NCBI GenBank assembly: GCA_003233095.1
Contig: QIKT01000168.1
Location: 1 to 43,072 of the forward strand
Origin: Oceanospirillales bacterium
GTDB taxonomy: Bacteria; Pseudomonadota; Gammaproteobacteria; Xanthomonadales; SZUA-38
Reading direction: 5' to 3'
Length of the DNA stretch: 43,072 nt
The notes beneath the pieces were generated by a model. It did not search any database and was not told the DNA's origin. It saw only the letters and a program-made list of their open reading frames with translations. The translations under genes were made by a program, and so were the position numbers. This document shows positions 9,993 through 19,099 of the stretch, one piece after another. The stretch's first letter is position 1. Every line of letters begins with the position of its first letter.

Positions 9993-10523
9993 ATGCTGAT
10001 CCTGTTCAACAAACCCTACCGGGTGCTATCCCAATTCACCGATGAGTCGGGTCGACAGACTCTGGCCGACCATATCCACATCCCGAAGGTGTATGCGGCC
10101 GGTCGTCTGGATGCCGATTCGGAGGGTTTGTTGCTGTTGACCGATGACGGGCACTTGCAACATCAGATTGCTCACCCGTCAGAGAAAATGACAAAAACTT
10201 ACTGGGCGCAGGTGGAAGGGCAGATCGATGAGACGGCCCTGGCTAAATTACGACAAGGCGTTGAGCTCAAGGACGGTCAAACCCGTCCTGCCGAAGCTCG
10301 AGTGATCACCGAGCCTGAAGTCTGGCCGCGCGATCCACCAGTTCGTTTTCGAGCCGCCATTGTGACCAGTTGGGTCGAGCTGAGCATTCGTGAAGGGCGC
10401 AATCGACAAATCCGACGGATGACCGCACACGTGGGGTTTCCGACGCTGCGGCTGATTCGCACTCGAATGGGTCAATGGTCGCTGGGGTCTCTGCAGCCTG
10501 GAGAACATCGGCTGCAGAGTTGA
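9993..10523 (+). CDS. rluE: 23S rRNA pseudouridine synthase, RluE-like (RsuA family)
   Basis: [17 protein letters not shown]...[20 protein letters not shown]...[31 protein letters not shown]. Confidence 0.9.
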   Translation: MLILFNKPYRVLSQFTDESGRQTLADHIHIPKVYAAGRLDADSEGLLLLTDDGHLQHQIAHPSEKMTKTYWAQVEGQIDETALAKLRQGVELKDGQTRPAEARVITEPEVWPRDPPVRFRAAIVTSWVELSIREGRNRQIRRMTAHVGFPTLRLIRTRMGQWSLGSLQPGEHRLQS

Positions 10524-10526
10524 CCT

Positions 10527-10644
10527 TTATCCCGCCACTGTTGTGATGGGTGAGACCGCTTGCATGATCGGGCCGATCAGCCAGGCACCATAGGTGCCCA
10601 GGACGTAAGCAAATACTGCCAACAGCACGCCGACCGGCTCCCTG
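10527..10644 (-). pseudogene. C-terminal remnant of an integral membrane protein
   Basis: Minus-strand reading REPVGVLLAVFAYVLGTYGAWLIGPIMQAVSPITTVAG* ends at a TAA; interrupted upstream by repeat C1. Confidence 0.4.
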
Positions 10645-10645
10645 G

Positions 10646-10770
10646 CAGCCTGTCGGACTTGAGGTGATCTACTGCGGCAAACCCGAGGCGGTGCTATTCG
10701 CCTCAAAAGATCGAAAAACCTGACTTAAATCGACTGTTCCTCGCGACGACCCGTTAAGTCCGACAAGCTG
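10646..10770. repeat. Family C MITE-like element, copy C1
   Basis: Ends cagcctgtcggactt / aagtccgacaagctg (14/15 inverted match); internal cggtgctattcgcctcaaaagatcg shared with 37284-37441. Flanked by CTGG and CTAG. Confidence 0.8.
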
Positions 10771-10914
10771 CTAGAAGTCGAGCAGACAGACATCATTCAG
10801 ATTGTAGTGATCGGTTTCACAAAACCGAGGCGGGCAACAACTTTTTAACATAAATCCTACGCTCTATTTCGTACTCTGCACTTATCGTGTCGACATTGTT
10901 TCTGGAGTACCGAC

Positions 10915-11268
10915 ATGCGATCTATCGATCTGAGCCTGATACGTGAATGGAGCTGGATGTTGTGGCCCTGCAGCATGCTGGTCTGGGCTTGGTGGTTGTT
11001 CATGGTGGTGCCGGTCGCTACAACGACAATCAGTGACACCGACAGCTTGCCAATGAAAACGTCAAGCTACGCGTCGTTGACGCCATCACAGGATTTCAAT
11101 TTGTCCTTACCCAGCGTCAGCGAGCCGGTTGCCTTGTCGGGAGCCCAGGTTGCTCAGGATGACTGGAAACACCGCCGGACCTACTCAGCAGGAAGACTGG
11201 CTCCATATCCGCTCATCTGGTTAGCAGATCATCAGGTCGCGATGTATGCGCTCAGCGTGATTTTATGA
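10915..11268 (+). CDS. Hypothetical protein with one predicted N-terminal TM segment
   Basis: 117-aa ORF with hydrophobic MLWPCSMLVWAWWLFMVVPVA; no recognisable family. Confidence 0.45.
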   Translation: MRSIDLSLIREWSWMLWPCSMLVWAWWLFMVVPVATTTISDTDSLPMKTSSYASLTPSQDFNLSLPSVSEPVALSGAQVAQDDWKHRRTYSAGRLAPYPLIWLADHQVAMYALSVIL

Positions 11269-11288
11269 CAGGCTGCCAGGAGCCTTGA

Positions 11289-12350
11289 TCAGGCGCCAAT
11301 GATGCGTGGCTCTGGTTGCAGGCTGACACCGAAGCGGCTGTGCACATCCGACTGAATGGCCTGTGCCAGTGACCAGATGTCGCGACCACTGGCCGAGCCA
11401 TGATTGACCATCACCAGCGCGTGACCCGGAGCGACGCCGGCATCTCCCAGACGATGTCCTTTCCAGCCCGCCTGTTCGATCAGCCAGCCCGCACTGAGTT
11501 TGATCAGTGAATCCTCTTCACTCGGGTAGGGATCGTCATGTGAGTCCACGGCAAAGCCTGGAATATTCGGATACTGTTCTTTGAGCCCGTGGTACTGAGC
11601 GGCTCTCACCTGTGGATTCTTGAAAAAACTGCCGGCGTTGGGCAATTGGCTTGGGTCGGGCAGTTTACTGCGGCGGATGGCACTGACGGCCTCGGCAATT
11701 TCAAATGAGGAGTACTCACGACCGGCTTCGCGATCAGAGTGTCGTTGCAAATAGTCGATCAATCCAGGGTAGGTCAACACCGGTTCAGGGCGCTTGCTCA
11801 GACAGAAACAGACTTCACTGATCAGGTATCGCTGATCCTGATCCCGCTTGAACAGGCTATCTCGATAGCTCAGGTCGGCCTCGTCAAGCGACATCCTCAG
11901 CCAGCAGGATTGTTGGCGATCAAATACCTGAACCGACTGCAGGCAATGGGCCAGTTCCACCCCATAGGCGCCAATGTTCTGGATTGGCGCCGCACCGACC
12001 GATCCTGGAATCAGCGCCAGGTTCTCAAGGCCCCACAGGTCATGGTTGACTGACCAGGTGACCAGTTGATGCCAGCTTTCGCCCGCTGCAACTCTGAGTA
12101 CCAGTTGTTCATCATCCTCATCGACGACGCTGATTCCTTGGTTTCTGATGCGCAGCACAGTGCCCGGATAATCATCGACAAACAGGACGTTGCTGCCTTC
12201 GCCAAGACACAACAGGGGGGCATCGGCAGATTGCGCTGCGTCCAGCTCGTCGAGTTCATACCAGTGATTGATCTCGACATAGGTGTCAGCAGATGCTTCA
12301 ACAGCGAAACTATTGAAAGGTTTCATGCTGATCTGATGGGACTGTTTCAT
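11289..12350 (-). CDS. murB: UDP-N-acetylenolpyruvoylglucosamine reductase
   Basis: 353 aa; LCLGEGSNVLFVDDYPGTVLRI, LIPGSVGAAPIQNIGAYGVEL, SFFKNP motifs. Confidence 0.95.
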   Translation of the reverse strand: MKQSHQISMKPFNSFAVEASADTYVEINHWYELDELDAAQSADAPLLCLGEGSNVLFVDDYPGTVLRIRNQGISVVDEDDEQLVLRVAAGESWHQLVTWSVNHDLWGLENLALIPGSVGAAPIQNIGAYGVELAHCLQSVQVFDRQQSCWLRMSLDEADLSYRDSLFKRDQDQRYLISEVCFCLSKRPEPVLTYPGLIDYLQRHSDREAGREYSSFEIAEAVSAIRRSKLPDPSQLPNAGSFFKNPQVRAAQYHGLKEQYPNIPGFAVDSHDDPYPSEEDSLIKLSAGWLIEQAGWKGHRLGDAGVAPGHALVMVNHGSASGRDIWSLAQAIQSDVHSRFGVSLQPEPRIIGA

Positions 12351-12380
12351 GAATTAAGCATAGCGCAGGATGGGGCTGCG

Positions 12381-13415
12381 TTATCGGGCCTTGATCTGGC
12401 TATCGCGGTCTTTGGCAGCCTTGAGGATGGATTGAATCAATGGGGGGCCATGATAAATCAGGCCCGTGTAGATCTGGATCAGATCAGCGCCTGCTTCGAA
12501 TTTATCCAGCGCTGATTCGGCGCTGACGATCCCGCCGATACCGATCAATGGAATGTCATCACTCAATTGCTGCCTTAGACTGCGCAGCACCTCGGTCGCA
12601 CGGGTTCGAAGTGGCGCTCCACTCAAACCGCCAGCTTGCTGGCCATCAGGCAGGTGAGCGACCGATGAATGGTCGATGGTGGTATTGGTGGCGAGTACCA
12701 GATCAGGTCGACATCGGTTGAAGACATCAGCAATCTGTTCGATTTCCTCAGCCTCAAGGTCCGGTGCGATTTTGACGCCCAGAGGGACTGCACGACCGTG
12801 TTTCTGGTCAAGAGTCTGCTTTCGTTCAATCAACGTCTTGAGCAGCTCCTCGAGCGCATCTGCCTGTTGCAGATCTCTGAGACCCTGTGTATTTGGAGAA
12901 GAGATATTGACGGTGACGTAACTGGCATGGGCATGGACCTTGTCCAGGCCAATCAGATAGTCGTCGATTGCCCGGTCGTTGGGTGTGTCCTTGTTTTTGC
13001 CGATGTTGATGCCCAGGACGCCGTCGTAATCAGTTTTCTTGACGCGTTCGACCAGATAATCAACCCCTTTGTTGTTGAACCCGAGGCGATTGATGATGGC
13101 TTCGGATTCTGTCAGCCGAAACATCCTTGGTTTGGGGTTGCCCGGTTGCGACAGCGGAGTGACCGTGCCGATCTCGATAAAGCCAAAGCCCAGGGCGGCC
13201 ATGGCGTCGATATAGTCTCCGTTCTTGTCCAACCCGGCGGACAAGCCGACCGGATTGGGAAAGGTCAGCCCTGCGACAACCCGAGGCTCAAGCTCGGGCA
13301 TTTTCCAGATCGCGCGACTGAGTCGATGACCCCGCTGCAGCAGGGTCAGGCTCAGATCATGCGCCCGCTCTGGATCCATGCAGAACAGAATCTTGCGGGC
13401 GATGGGATAGATCAT
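12381..13415 (-). CDS. pyrD: Dihydroorotate dehydrogenase (quinone)
   Basis: 344 aa; GLSAGLDKNGDYIDAMAALGFGFIEIGTVTP, INRLGFNNKG, VTVNISSPNTQGLRDLQ, IGIGGIVSAESALDKFEAGADLIQIYTGLIYHGP. Confidence 0.96.
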   Translation of the reverse strand: MIYPIARKILFCMDPERAHDLSLTLLQRGHRLSRAIWKMPELEPRVVAGLTFPNPVGLSAGLDKNGDYIDAMAALGFGFIEIGTVTPLSQPGNPKPRMFRLTESEAIINRLGFNNKGVDYLVERVKKTDYDGVLGINIGKNKDTPNDRAIDDYLIGLDKVHAHASYVTVNISSPNTQGLRDLQQADALEELLKTLIERKQTLDQKHGRAVPLGVKIAPDLEAEEIEQIADVFNRCRPDLVLATNTTIDHSSVAHLPDGQQAGGLSGAPLRTRATEVLRSLRQQLSDDIPLIGIGGIVSAESALDKFEAGADLIQIYTGLIYHGPPLIQSILKAAKDRDSQIKAR

Positions 13416-14935
13416 CAGAGATCGAACTTGATGCCCTGAGCCAGCGGCAGTGTACGACCCCAGTTGATGGTATTGGTCTGGCGACGCATGTACACCTTCC
13501 AGGCATCAGAACCGGATTCACGACCTCCGCCGGTTTCTTTCTCACCGCCGAACGCCCCGCCGATTTCCGCACCCGAGGTGCCGATGTTGACGTTGGCAAT
13601 GCCGCAGTCGCTGCCAATGGACGACAGGAACTGTTCAGCCGAGCGCAGATCGTTGGTAAAGATGGCCGATGAGAGACCCTGAACCACGTCATTCTGCATC
13701 TCGATCGCTTCGTCCAGCGTGTTGAACGGGATGAGGTAGAGAATCGGCGCGAAGGTTTCGCTCTGGACGACATCCATGTCATTGCGGGCACGTGCGATCA
13801 CCGGGCTGACAAAATAGCCGTCACCGTCGATGGTCTCTCCGCCGCAGACAATCTCGCCACCGGTGGCTCGAAGATCTCCGACCGCTGCCAGATAACGGTC
13901 GACTGAGTCCTGGTCGATCAGTGGACCCATCAGTGTATCGGGGTTCAGGGGGTCGCCGATTCGGACTTGTTGATAGCCAGCTTTGAGCTTCTCGACCAGC
14001 TCTTCCATGATATCGGCATGAACGAAAGCACGTCGGGTAGAGGTGCAACGCTGTCCAGCGGTTCCCACAGCGCCGAAAACGATAGCCGGAACGGCCAGTT
14101 TCATGTCGGCCGTCTTGTCGACGATCATGGCATTGTTGCCGCCCAGTTCCAGCAGGCTTTTGCCCATACGCGCTGCAACGCACTCACCGACATGTCGGCC
14201 CACTGCACTGGAGCCGGTGAATGACACCAGTCCAACCCGTCGGTCGTCGACGAATGTTTGAGCCAACTCATTGCTGCCGTCGTTGAACAGCAGGAAGATT
14301 GGTGGGAAACCGGCACCGGCCAGCGCGTCATTGCAGATCTTCTGAACGGCGACTGAGCACAGTGGCGTCTTTGGAGACGGCTTCCAGACAGTGATGTTGC
14401 CGCAAATCGCCGCCAGAAAAGCATTCCAGGCCCACACGGCGACCGGGAAGTTGAAGGCTGAAATCACGCCGACAACACCGAGTGGGTGATATTGCTCGTA
14501 CATCCGGTGCTGTTCACGTTCGGAGTGCATGGTGTAGCCATACAACATGCGCGATTGACCGACGGCGAAATCGCCGATATCGATCATTTCCTGAACTTCT
14601 CCGTCGCCTTCGGCCTTGATCTTGCCCATTTCCATGCTGACCAGAGAACCCAGTTCATCCTTGTGCTTGCGAAGCGCTTCGGTACACAGACGTACGGCTT
14701 CACCTCGCTGAGGGGCAGGGACTTCACGCCAGATCTTGAACGCATCCTGAGCGATGTTCATGATGCGTTCATAGTCCTCTGTGCTGGCCGATTGTACGGA
14801 GGCGATCAGCTTGCCAGTGGCTGGGTTGATGGATTCGATCTGGCCGATGGAATCGGTGGCAGACCAGTCGCCAGGTCCGAAACAGGTGCCGGAATTGATC
14901 GGGCTGATGCCCAGAGTCTTGAGAAAATCGGTCAT
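13415..14935 (-). CDS. amaB: Aldehyde dehydrogenase, alpha-aminoadipate semialdehyde / piperideine-6-carboxylate dehydrogenase type (ALDH7-like)
   Basis: 506 aa; [29 protein letters not shown]-terminus [30 protein letters not shown] typical of the ALDH7A1/AmaB group. Its TGA overlaps the pyrD ATG. Confidence 0.88.
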   Translation of the reverse strand: MTDFLKTLGISPINSGTCFGPGDWSATDSIGQIESINPATGKLIASVQSASTEDYERIMNIAQDAFKIWREVPAPQRGEAVRLCTEALRKHKDELGSLVSMEMGKIKAEGDGEVQEMIDIGDFAVGQSRMLYGYTMHSEREQHRMYEQYHPLGVVGVISAFNFPVAVWAWNAFLAAICGNITVWKPSPKTPLCSVAVQKICNDALAGAGFPPIFLLFNDGSNELAQTFVDDRRVGLVSFTGSSAVGRHVGECVAARMGKSLLELGGNNAMIVDKTADMKLAVPAIVFGAVGTAGQRCTSTRRAFVHADIMEELVEKLKAGYQQVRIGDPLNPDTLMGPLIDQDSVDRYLAAVGDLRATGGEIVCGGETIDGDGYFVSPVIARARNDMDVVQSETFAPILYLIPFNTLDEAIEMQNDVVQGLSSAIFTNDLRSAEQFLSSIGSDCGIANVNIGTSGAEIGGAFGGEKETGGGRESGSDAWKVYMRRQTNTINWGRTLPLAQGIKFDL

Positions 14936-15059
14936 GTGAAGTCCTTGAGAAGTGTCTGTCAGTCAGCCGGACATTATCGCAAAGATTGACCGTGCTGGGT
15001 ACTGCCATTTGACATAAATCGCCGCCGACTGACGACCTCCCGATGACTTCAAGCCGATC

Positions 15060-15914
15060 TCAAATGTCTTGATATAGTTGCTGAGTATCAAATAACTGAT
15101 GCACCAGACCCAGTTCCTTGAGGGTCTCGGTCGTCTCGTTGAGTACCGATTTGCTTAGATGGATTTTGTCGCACCAGCGCGTATACGACAGCCAGGATTC
15201 AATATCGGTCTCTTCAAGTTCATAGCGAGAAGCAATCCTCGATACTCGATAGGGCGACTGGCTCAGTAGGTGCGCATGCTTGAAGACGATTTTCATCAGT
15301 GCAGTGACGCGATCGGCATGCAGGGTGAGCGTCTTGTTACTGGCCACAATGACGAATCCGGGCCATGGGGTAGGATATTCACCGATCCGACGAAATTCAC
15401 CATTGTCGACATAAGGTTTGGTGGTGAATTTTTCCCAGAACAAGACGTCGGCCTGATGGTTGCGAAACGCCAACCGAGCGCCATCCAGATTGTCGATGAC
15501 TCGAAACTGCAGTTTGTGCAGCGGCCATTCCTCGGATCGTGCATGCACATAGGCCATCAGGTGCGAGCCAGATCCGTAGCGACTGATGGCATAACGATGG
15601 TGGTGAATCTCATTGACATCGATCAGCGCTGATTCGGTGGGAACATGGATGCCCCAGACCAGCGGTGAATCGGAGAAGAAACTGACAATCCGATACGGCG
15701 CATCTCTGGAAATGCCGGAAATGGCCCCTTCGGTCAGCAGGATCGCCAGGTCCAGCTCATCATCGCGAAGCGCCTGAATCATCCCGCCGGTGCCCTCATA
15801 GTAATCAGTCCACTGGCAATCGATTCCCGCTGATGTCGGATCATTGCTCGCCATGGCCATGTGCCAGGGCATGTTGTAGTGTTCGGGTACACCACCGATT
15901 CTGAGTCTGATCAC
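15060..15914 (-). CDS. Periplasmic-binding-protein-fold (PBP2, Ca3427-like) protein, no obvious signal peptide
   Basis: 284 aa; MIRLRIGGVPEHYNMPWHMAM...DYYEGTGGMIQALRDDELDLAILLTEGAISGI...YRIVSFFSDSPLVWGIHV...ISRYGSGSHLMAYVHA. Confidence 0.75.
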   Translation of the reverse strand: MIRLRIGGVPEHYNMPWHMAMASNDPTSAGIDCQWTDYYEGTGGMIQALRDDELDLAILLTEGAISGISRDAPYRIVSFFSDSPLVWGIHVPTESALIDVNEIHHHRYAISRYGSGSHLMAYVHARSEEWPLHKLQFRVIDNLDGARLAFRNHQADVLFWEKFTTKPYVDNGEFRRIGEYPTPWPGFVIVASNKTLTLHADRVTALMKIVFKHAHLLSQSPYRVSRIASRYELEETDIESWLSYTRWCDKIHLSKSVLNETTETLKELGLVHQLFDTQQLYQDI

Positions 15915-16031
15915 TGAGCTATCCTTCAGGAATGGTCGATCATGGTACTCGATCTGTCACCAATTCCACAGTTCGAATCAGCCATGTGACTCAGAACAGA
16001 TTGGCCTATTGACTGTGATGAAAAGAACGCC

Positions 16032-16410
16032 GTGACGACCCATAAAACAGATTGTATTCATGGATACGGCGCTTGCCACCTGGTGAGCTACGAATTGATC
16101 CGAGAGCCACTATTTGTTCATTGCTGTCATTGTCTGGCCTGTCAGCGCGAGTCCTGATCGGCGTTTGCAGTCAACGCCCTGACAGAAACTGACGCGATCA
16201 TTCCGAAATCTGGAGTTATCGAGACGATCAGCATTCCCACTGCCAGCGGCAAGGATCAGCAATGTTGTCAGTGTGATTGCTGTCATACCGTCCTCTTCGG
16301 TCACTACGGCGGGGCTGGACCAAATATGGTCTTTGTAAAAGTGGGAACTCTGTCCCAGCCTCACCGGATTGAACCGGATATTCATACCTATACGGGAGAC
16401 CCTGGCCGAT
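16032..16410 (+). pseudogene. GFA-family (CENP-V/GFA, DUF636) protein, inactivated
   Basis: From GTG 16032: TTHKTDCIHGYGACHLVSYELIREPLFVHCCHCLACQRES*SAFAVNALTETDAIIPKSGVIETISIPTASGKDQQCCQCDCCHTVLFGHYGGAGPNMVFVKVGTLSQPHRIEPDIHTYT. In-frame TGA at 16155-16157 where Gly is expected; the 3' end runs into a family A end. Confidence 0.75.
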
Positions 16411-16432
16411 CACGACTTGTTCAGAGGCTCCC
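16411..16432 (-). repeat. Solo terminal fragment of family A element (A2)
   Basis: cacgacttgttcagaggctcc, followed by CTAG; matches the right end of 18222-18383. Confidence 0.75.
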
Positions 16433-16578
16433 TAGTGGTCGCAAGGTTGCACAAGCAAGCCTTTGAACTCGGAGCAGATGCATTGGCGGGTGTCTCTTGT
16501 GTCGAAGGTGGTTTGAAAAACAGTTGCTGGGGCACACGTTTGTGTGAGGGTGACGCGGTCAGATTTCTGGCACCCTGA
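16433..16578 (+). pseudogene. C-terminal remnant resembling RcsF-like/lipoprotein C-terminus
   Basis: ...VVARLHKQAFELGADALAGVSCVEGGLKNSCWGTRLCEGDAVRFLAP*; begins directly after repeat end A2. The family call is tentative. Confidence 0.35.
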
Positions 16579-16658
16579 ACCCACACCCAACATTCATGAC
16601 CATTGGTGGCTGACCGAATGACATTGATTGGCTAGACTGGTGGTCCAAGGGAGAATTT

Positions 16659-17219
16659 ATGATGCCGACACGATTCGAATGGTTGACTGGCCTGGCGCTG
16701 GCGATCGTCTCAGGCCTGCTGACCTGGCCACTCAGCACCGCAGGTCAATGGCTGGCGAACGAGTGGCCATTGCCTGCATGGATCAAAGGGGTTGACTGGT
16801 CAACCATTCTGGTCGGGCTGGGTTTTGCGGTCTTCATCCTGTTGCCAATGATGCGAGTACTCTCCCAGCGATGGATCAGAGCGTTGGGTCTTGCGTTACT
16901 GAGCGTGCTGATCTACTCCCTCAATACCCGCCTGGTGATTCACGATTTCTGGATTGACGGAATGAATACCACGGTGTCACTGATTCTGGCTGCGGGCATT
17001 GGTGGCTTGCTGGTTGCGCTGTCGATGAGTTTTCTGGGTGGGCGAGGCTGGCACCTAAGAGGCTGGATTACGCCCACTCTGGCCGGACTGCTGGGTGGCA
17101 TTCCGTTCGCCTGGGGGATTCAGCAAGTGTCGGACTGGTTGGCCACAGGCGCTTTCGTGGTCTGGCAGGTGTCGATCTATTGCAGCCTGCTGTGGACCGA
17201 ACGGCCTGAGCGCAGATGA
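16659..17219 (+). CDS. Uncharacterised polytopic membrane protein
   Basis: 186 aa, several hydrophobic segments; ATGA overlap with the next ORF. Confidence 0.7.
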   Translation: MMPTRFEWLTGLALAIVSGLLTWPLSTAGQWLANEWPLPAWIKGVDWSTILVGLGFAVFILLPMMRVLSQRWIRALGLALLSVLIYSLNTRLVIHDFWIDGMNTTVSLILAAGIGGLLVALSMSFLGGRGWHLRGWITPTLAGLLGGIPFAWGIQQVSDWLATGAFVVWQVSIYCSLLWTERPERR

Positions 17220-17818
17220 GCATGCTGATCGAATTTCTCAAAGCCGCAGCCCTGGCAGGTATTCCTGTGGCCATGGTCACCTTCGGGATGATTCTGATCG
17301 CGCTGCGCAAAGACCTGCTGGGAGAACAGGATGGATCGCATGGCTCGGTAGAGCACGCACTGAAGAGCATGAAGCGAAAGGACCGCAAGGATCATAGCAA
17401 GGTGGGGCAGGGCGATCTGCTTCACAAGAACTGGCTCAAGTTTGGTGGCGGCTTCTACGGAATCGTCGCGCTATTGACTTATGCCCTGGTCGAGCTGAAT
17501 GAAATTATCCAGTTTTTCAATCGCTTCGATGGCTTTTCTCATTTCATTGAGATCATAGGGATTGGCTTGATCGTGGACTTTTTCATCAACTCGCTGATGA
17601 ATTTCATCACGGCCATCACCTGGCCGGTGCACTGGATGGATGAAATTGACAGCAATCACATCGCTGTCTGGTTCGTCGCAGCCTATCTGGGATACAGGGC
17701 AGGCATCCGAATTGCGGCGTGGTATCACACCCGCGTCGCCGAAGATATTGCTGACCTGGACCTGTTGGAAGAGATTGATGATCCGGATGATCCCCATCCT
17801 GATCAGCTGCCGCCATGA
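17216..17818 (+). CDS. Uncharacterised membrane protein with acidic C-terminal tail
   Basis: 200 aa; hydrophobic segments and a DLDLLEEIDDPDDPHPDQLPP tail; overlaps the upstream ORF by 4 nt. Confidence 0.7.
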   Translation: MSMLIEFLKAAALAGIPVAMVTFGMILIALRKDLLGEQDGSHGSVEHALKSMKRKDRKDHSKVGQGDLLHKNWLKFGGGFYGIVALLTYALVELNEIIQFFNRFDGFSHFIEIIGIGLIVDFFINSLMNFITAITWPVHWMDEIDSNHIAVWFVAAYLGYRAGIRIAAWYHTRVAEDIADLDLLEEIDDPDDPHPDQLPP

Positions 17819-17870
17819 TGCGTGTTTCATTACCCAAGCAGTCAGATGACATGCAGACCGGTCACCGTCA

Positions 17871-18140
17871 ATGACGGTCAAGCGGCTTCATTTGCTGGCG
17901 CTGCTGATCCTGATCTGTGGCTTGCTGTCGATGCTCAGTGCCTGGGCTGTTCTTCAAAGCGTACCCATGTTGCAGTGGTTGGGTTTGATGTTCCTGCCTG
18001 CGTACCTGCTTGCTATCTGGATTCAGGGATCTCCCGACGTGCCTTACCTGCTGCTGGTTACGCTGATGTGTGCTCAGGCGATAATCATTGCAGGATTGTC
18101 GTTGTGGTTGATGATGCGCGCTCTGGGGCTCGTTCGCTGA
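17871..18140 (+). CDS. Small uncharacterised membrane protein
   Basis: 89 aa, about 3 TM segments; same strand, 52 nt after the previous ORF. Confidence 0.6.
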   Translation: MTVKRLHLLALLILICGLLSMLSAWAVLQSVPMLQWLGLMFLPAYLLAIWIQGSPDVPYLLLVTLMCAQAIIIAGLSLWLMMRALGLVR

Positions 18141-18221
18141 CAGGTCATTGTCCGGATTGAAGTGGGTGAGCTGAAATCTTTGCCGCAGCAGTTCAGGCCT
18201 ACAGCGGCATGATCCGTTTAG

Positions 18222-18383
18222 GGAGCCTCTGAACAAGTCTTAAGCGAGTTGGATTGAGAAGGGAAATGCGTCCGATCAAGGCGCATGAGCGAAGTCATCG
18301 TGGTGCTATGGCTCAGCTCATGCAACGCCGAGCGGGCGTATTTCACGCTCAAGACAGCCGATTACGACTTGTTCAGAGGCTCC
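18222..18383 (-). repeat. Family A MITE-like element, copy A3 (162 bp, intact ends)
   Basis: ggagcctctgaacaagtc...gacttgttcagaggctcc, perfect 18-bp TIRs; flanked by direct repeat TTAG (18218-18221 and 18384-18387). Inverted relative to A1/A5. Confidence 0.92.
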
Positions 18384-18860
18384 TTAGGCGTCCTTGTGGA
18401 TTTGTGTCTGCAGGTAATTGCTGAGACCGATGGTTTCGATCAGTTGCAGCTGAGTCTCCAGCCAGTCGACGTGCTCTTCCTCTGCGTTCAGGATGGACTG
18501 AAACAGATCACGACTGGCGTAGTCTCGAATCGATTCTGCATACTCGACACCGTTTTGAAGATCAACCAGAGCGGTCATTTCCATCTTCAGGTCGCAGACA
18601 AGGATTTCCTGAGGCGTTTCCCCGATCATCAACTTGCCCAGGTCCTGCAGATTGGGCAGGCCTTCCAGAAACAGGATCCGCTCGATCAGCTGATCGGCAT
18701 GCTTCATTTCGTCAATCGACTCGTGATATTCGTATTCGGCCAGCTTGGCAAATCCCATGTCGCCGAGCATTCGTGAATGCAGAAAATACTGATTGATGGC
18801 TGTCAGTTCGTTATAAAGCACCTTGTTAAGATGCTGGATCAGGGTGGTATCGCCTTTCAT
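18384..18860 (-). CDS. bfr: Bacterioferritin
   Basis: [74 protein letters not shown], typical Bfr. Confidence 0.95.
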   Translation of the reverse strand: MKGDTTLIQHLNKVLYNELTAINQYFLHSRMLGDMGFAKLAEYEYHESIDEMKHADQLIERILFLEGLPNLQDLGKLMIGETPQEILVCDLKMEMTALVDLQNGVEYAESIRDYASRDLFQSILNAEEEHVDWLETQLQLIETIGLSNYLQTQIHKDA

Positions 18861-18948
18861 ACGGGCTCCAGAGTCAGATGATTGTAAAAGTATACACAAC
18901 TGTGCAGCAGGCCGTGCAGAGCAGGGCCGGGCAGGGCCGATTCACTGG

Positions 18949-19080
18949 GGAACCTCTAGCGAGCGGTTCGAGTGCAAGGCGCACGGAGCACAGGAACCGC
19001 AGTGTACCTGGCTGTACATGAGAATTCCGGGCACCGCGCAACGCCGCAATCGGACCGCGCAACAGGTTTCTGGAGGTTCC
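18949..19080 (-). repeat. Family B MITE-like element, copy B2 (132 bp)
   Basis: ggaacctctagcgagcggttcgag...caggtttctggaggttcc; reverse complement matches B1 (155-284). Left flank CTGG. Confidence 0.82.
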
Positions 19081-19099
19081 CTATGGTGAGTGATCCGGA

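Noticed and set aside
10635-10645. Possible family A end (ggctccCTGG) next to C1
   Set aside because: Only 6 bp of terminal match, lying inside the membrane-protein remnant reading; likely chance.
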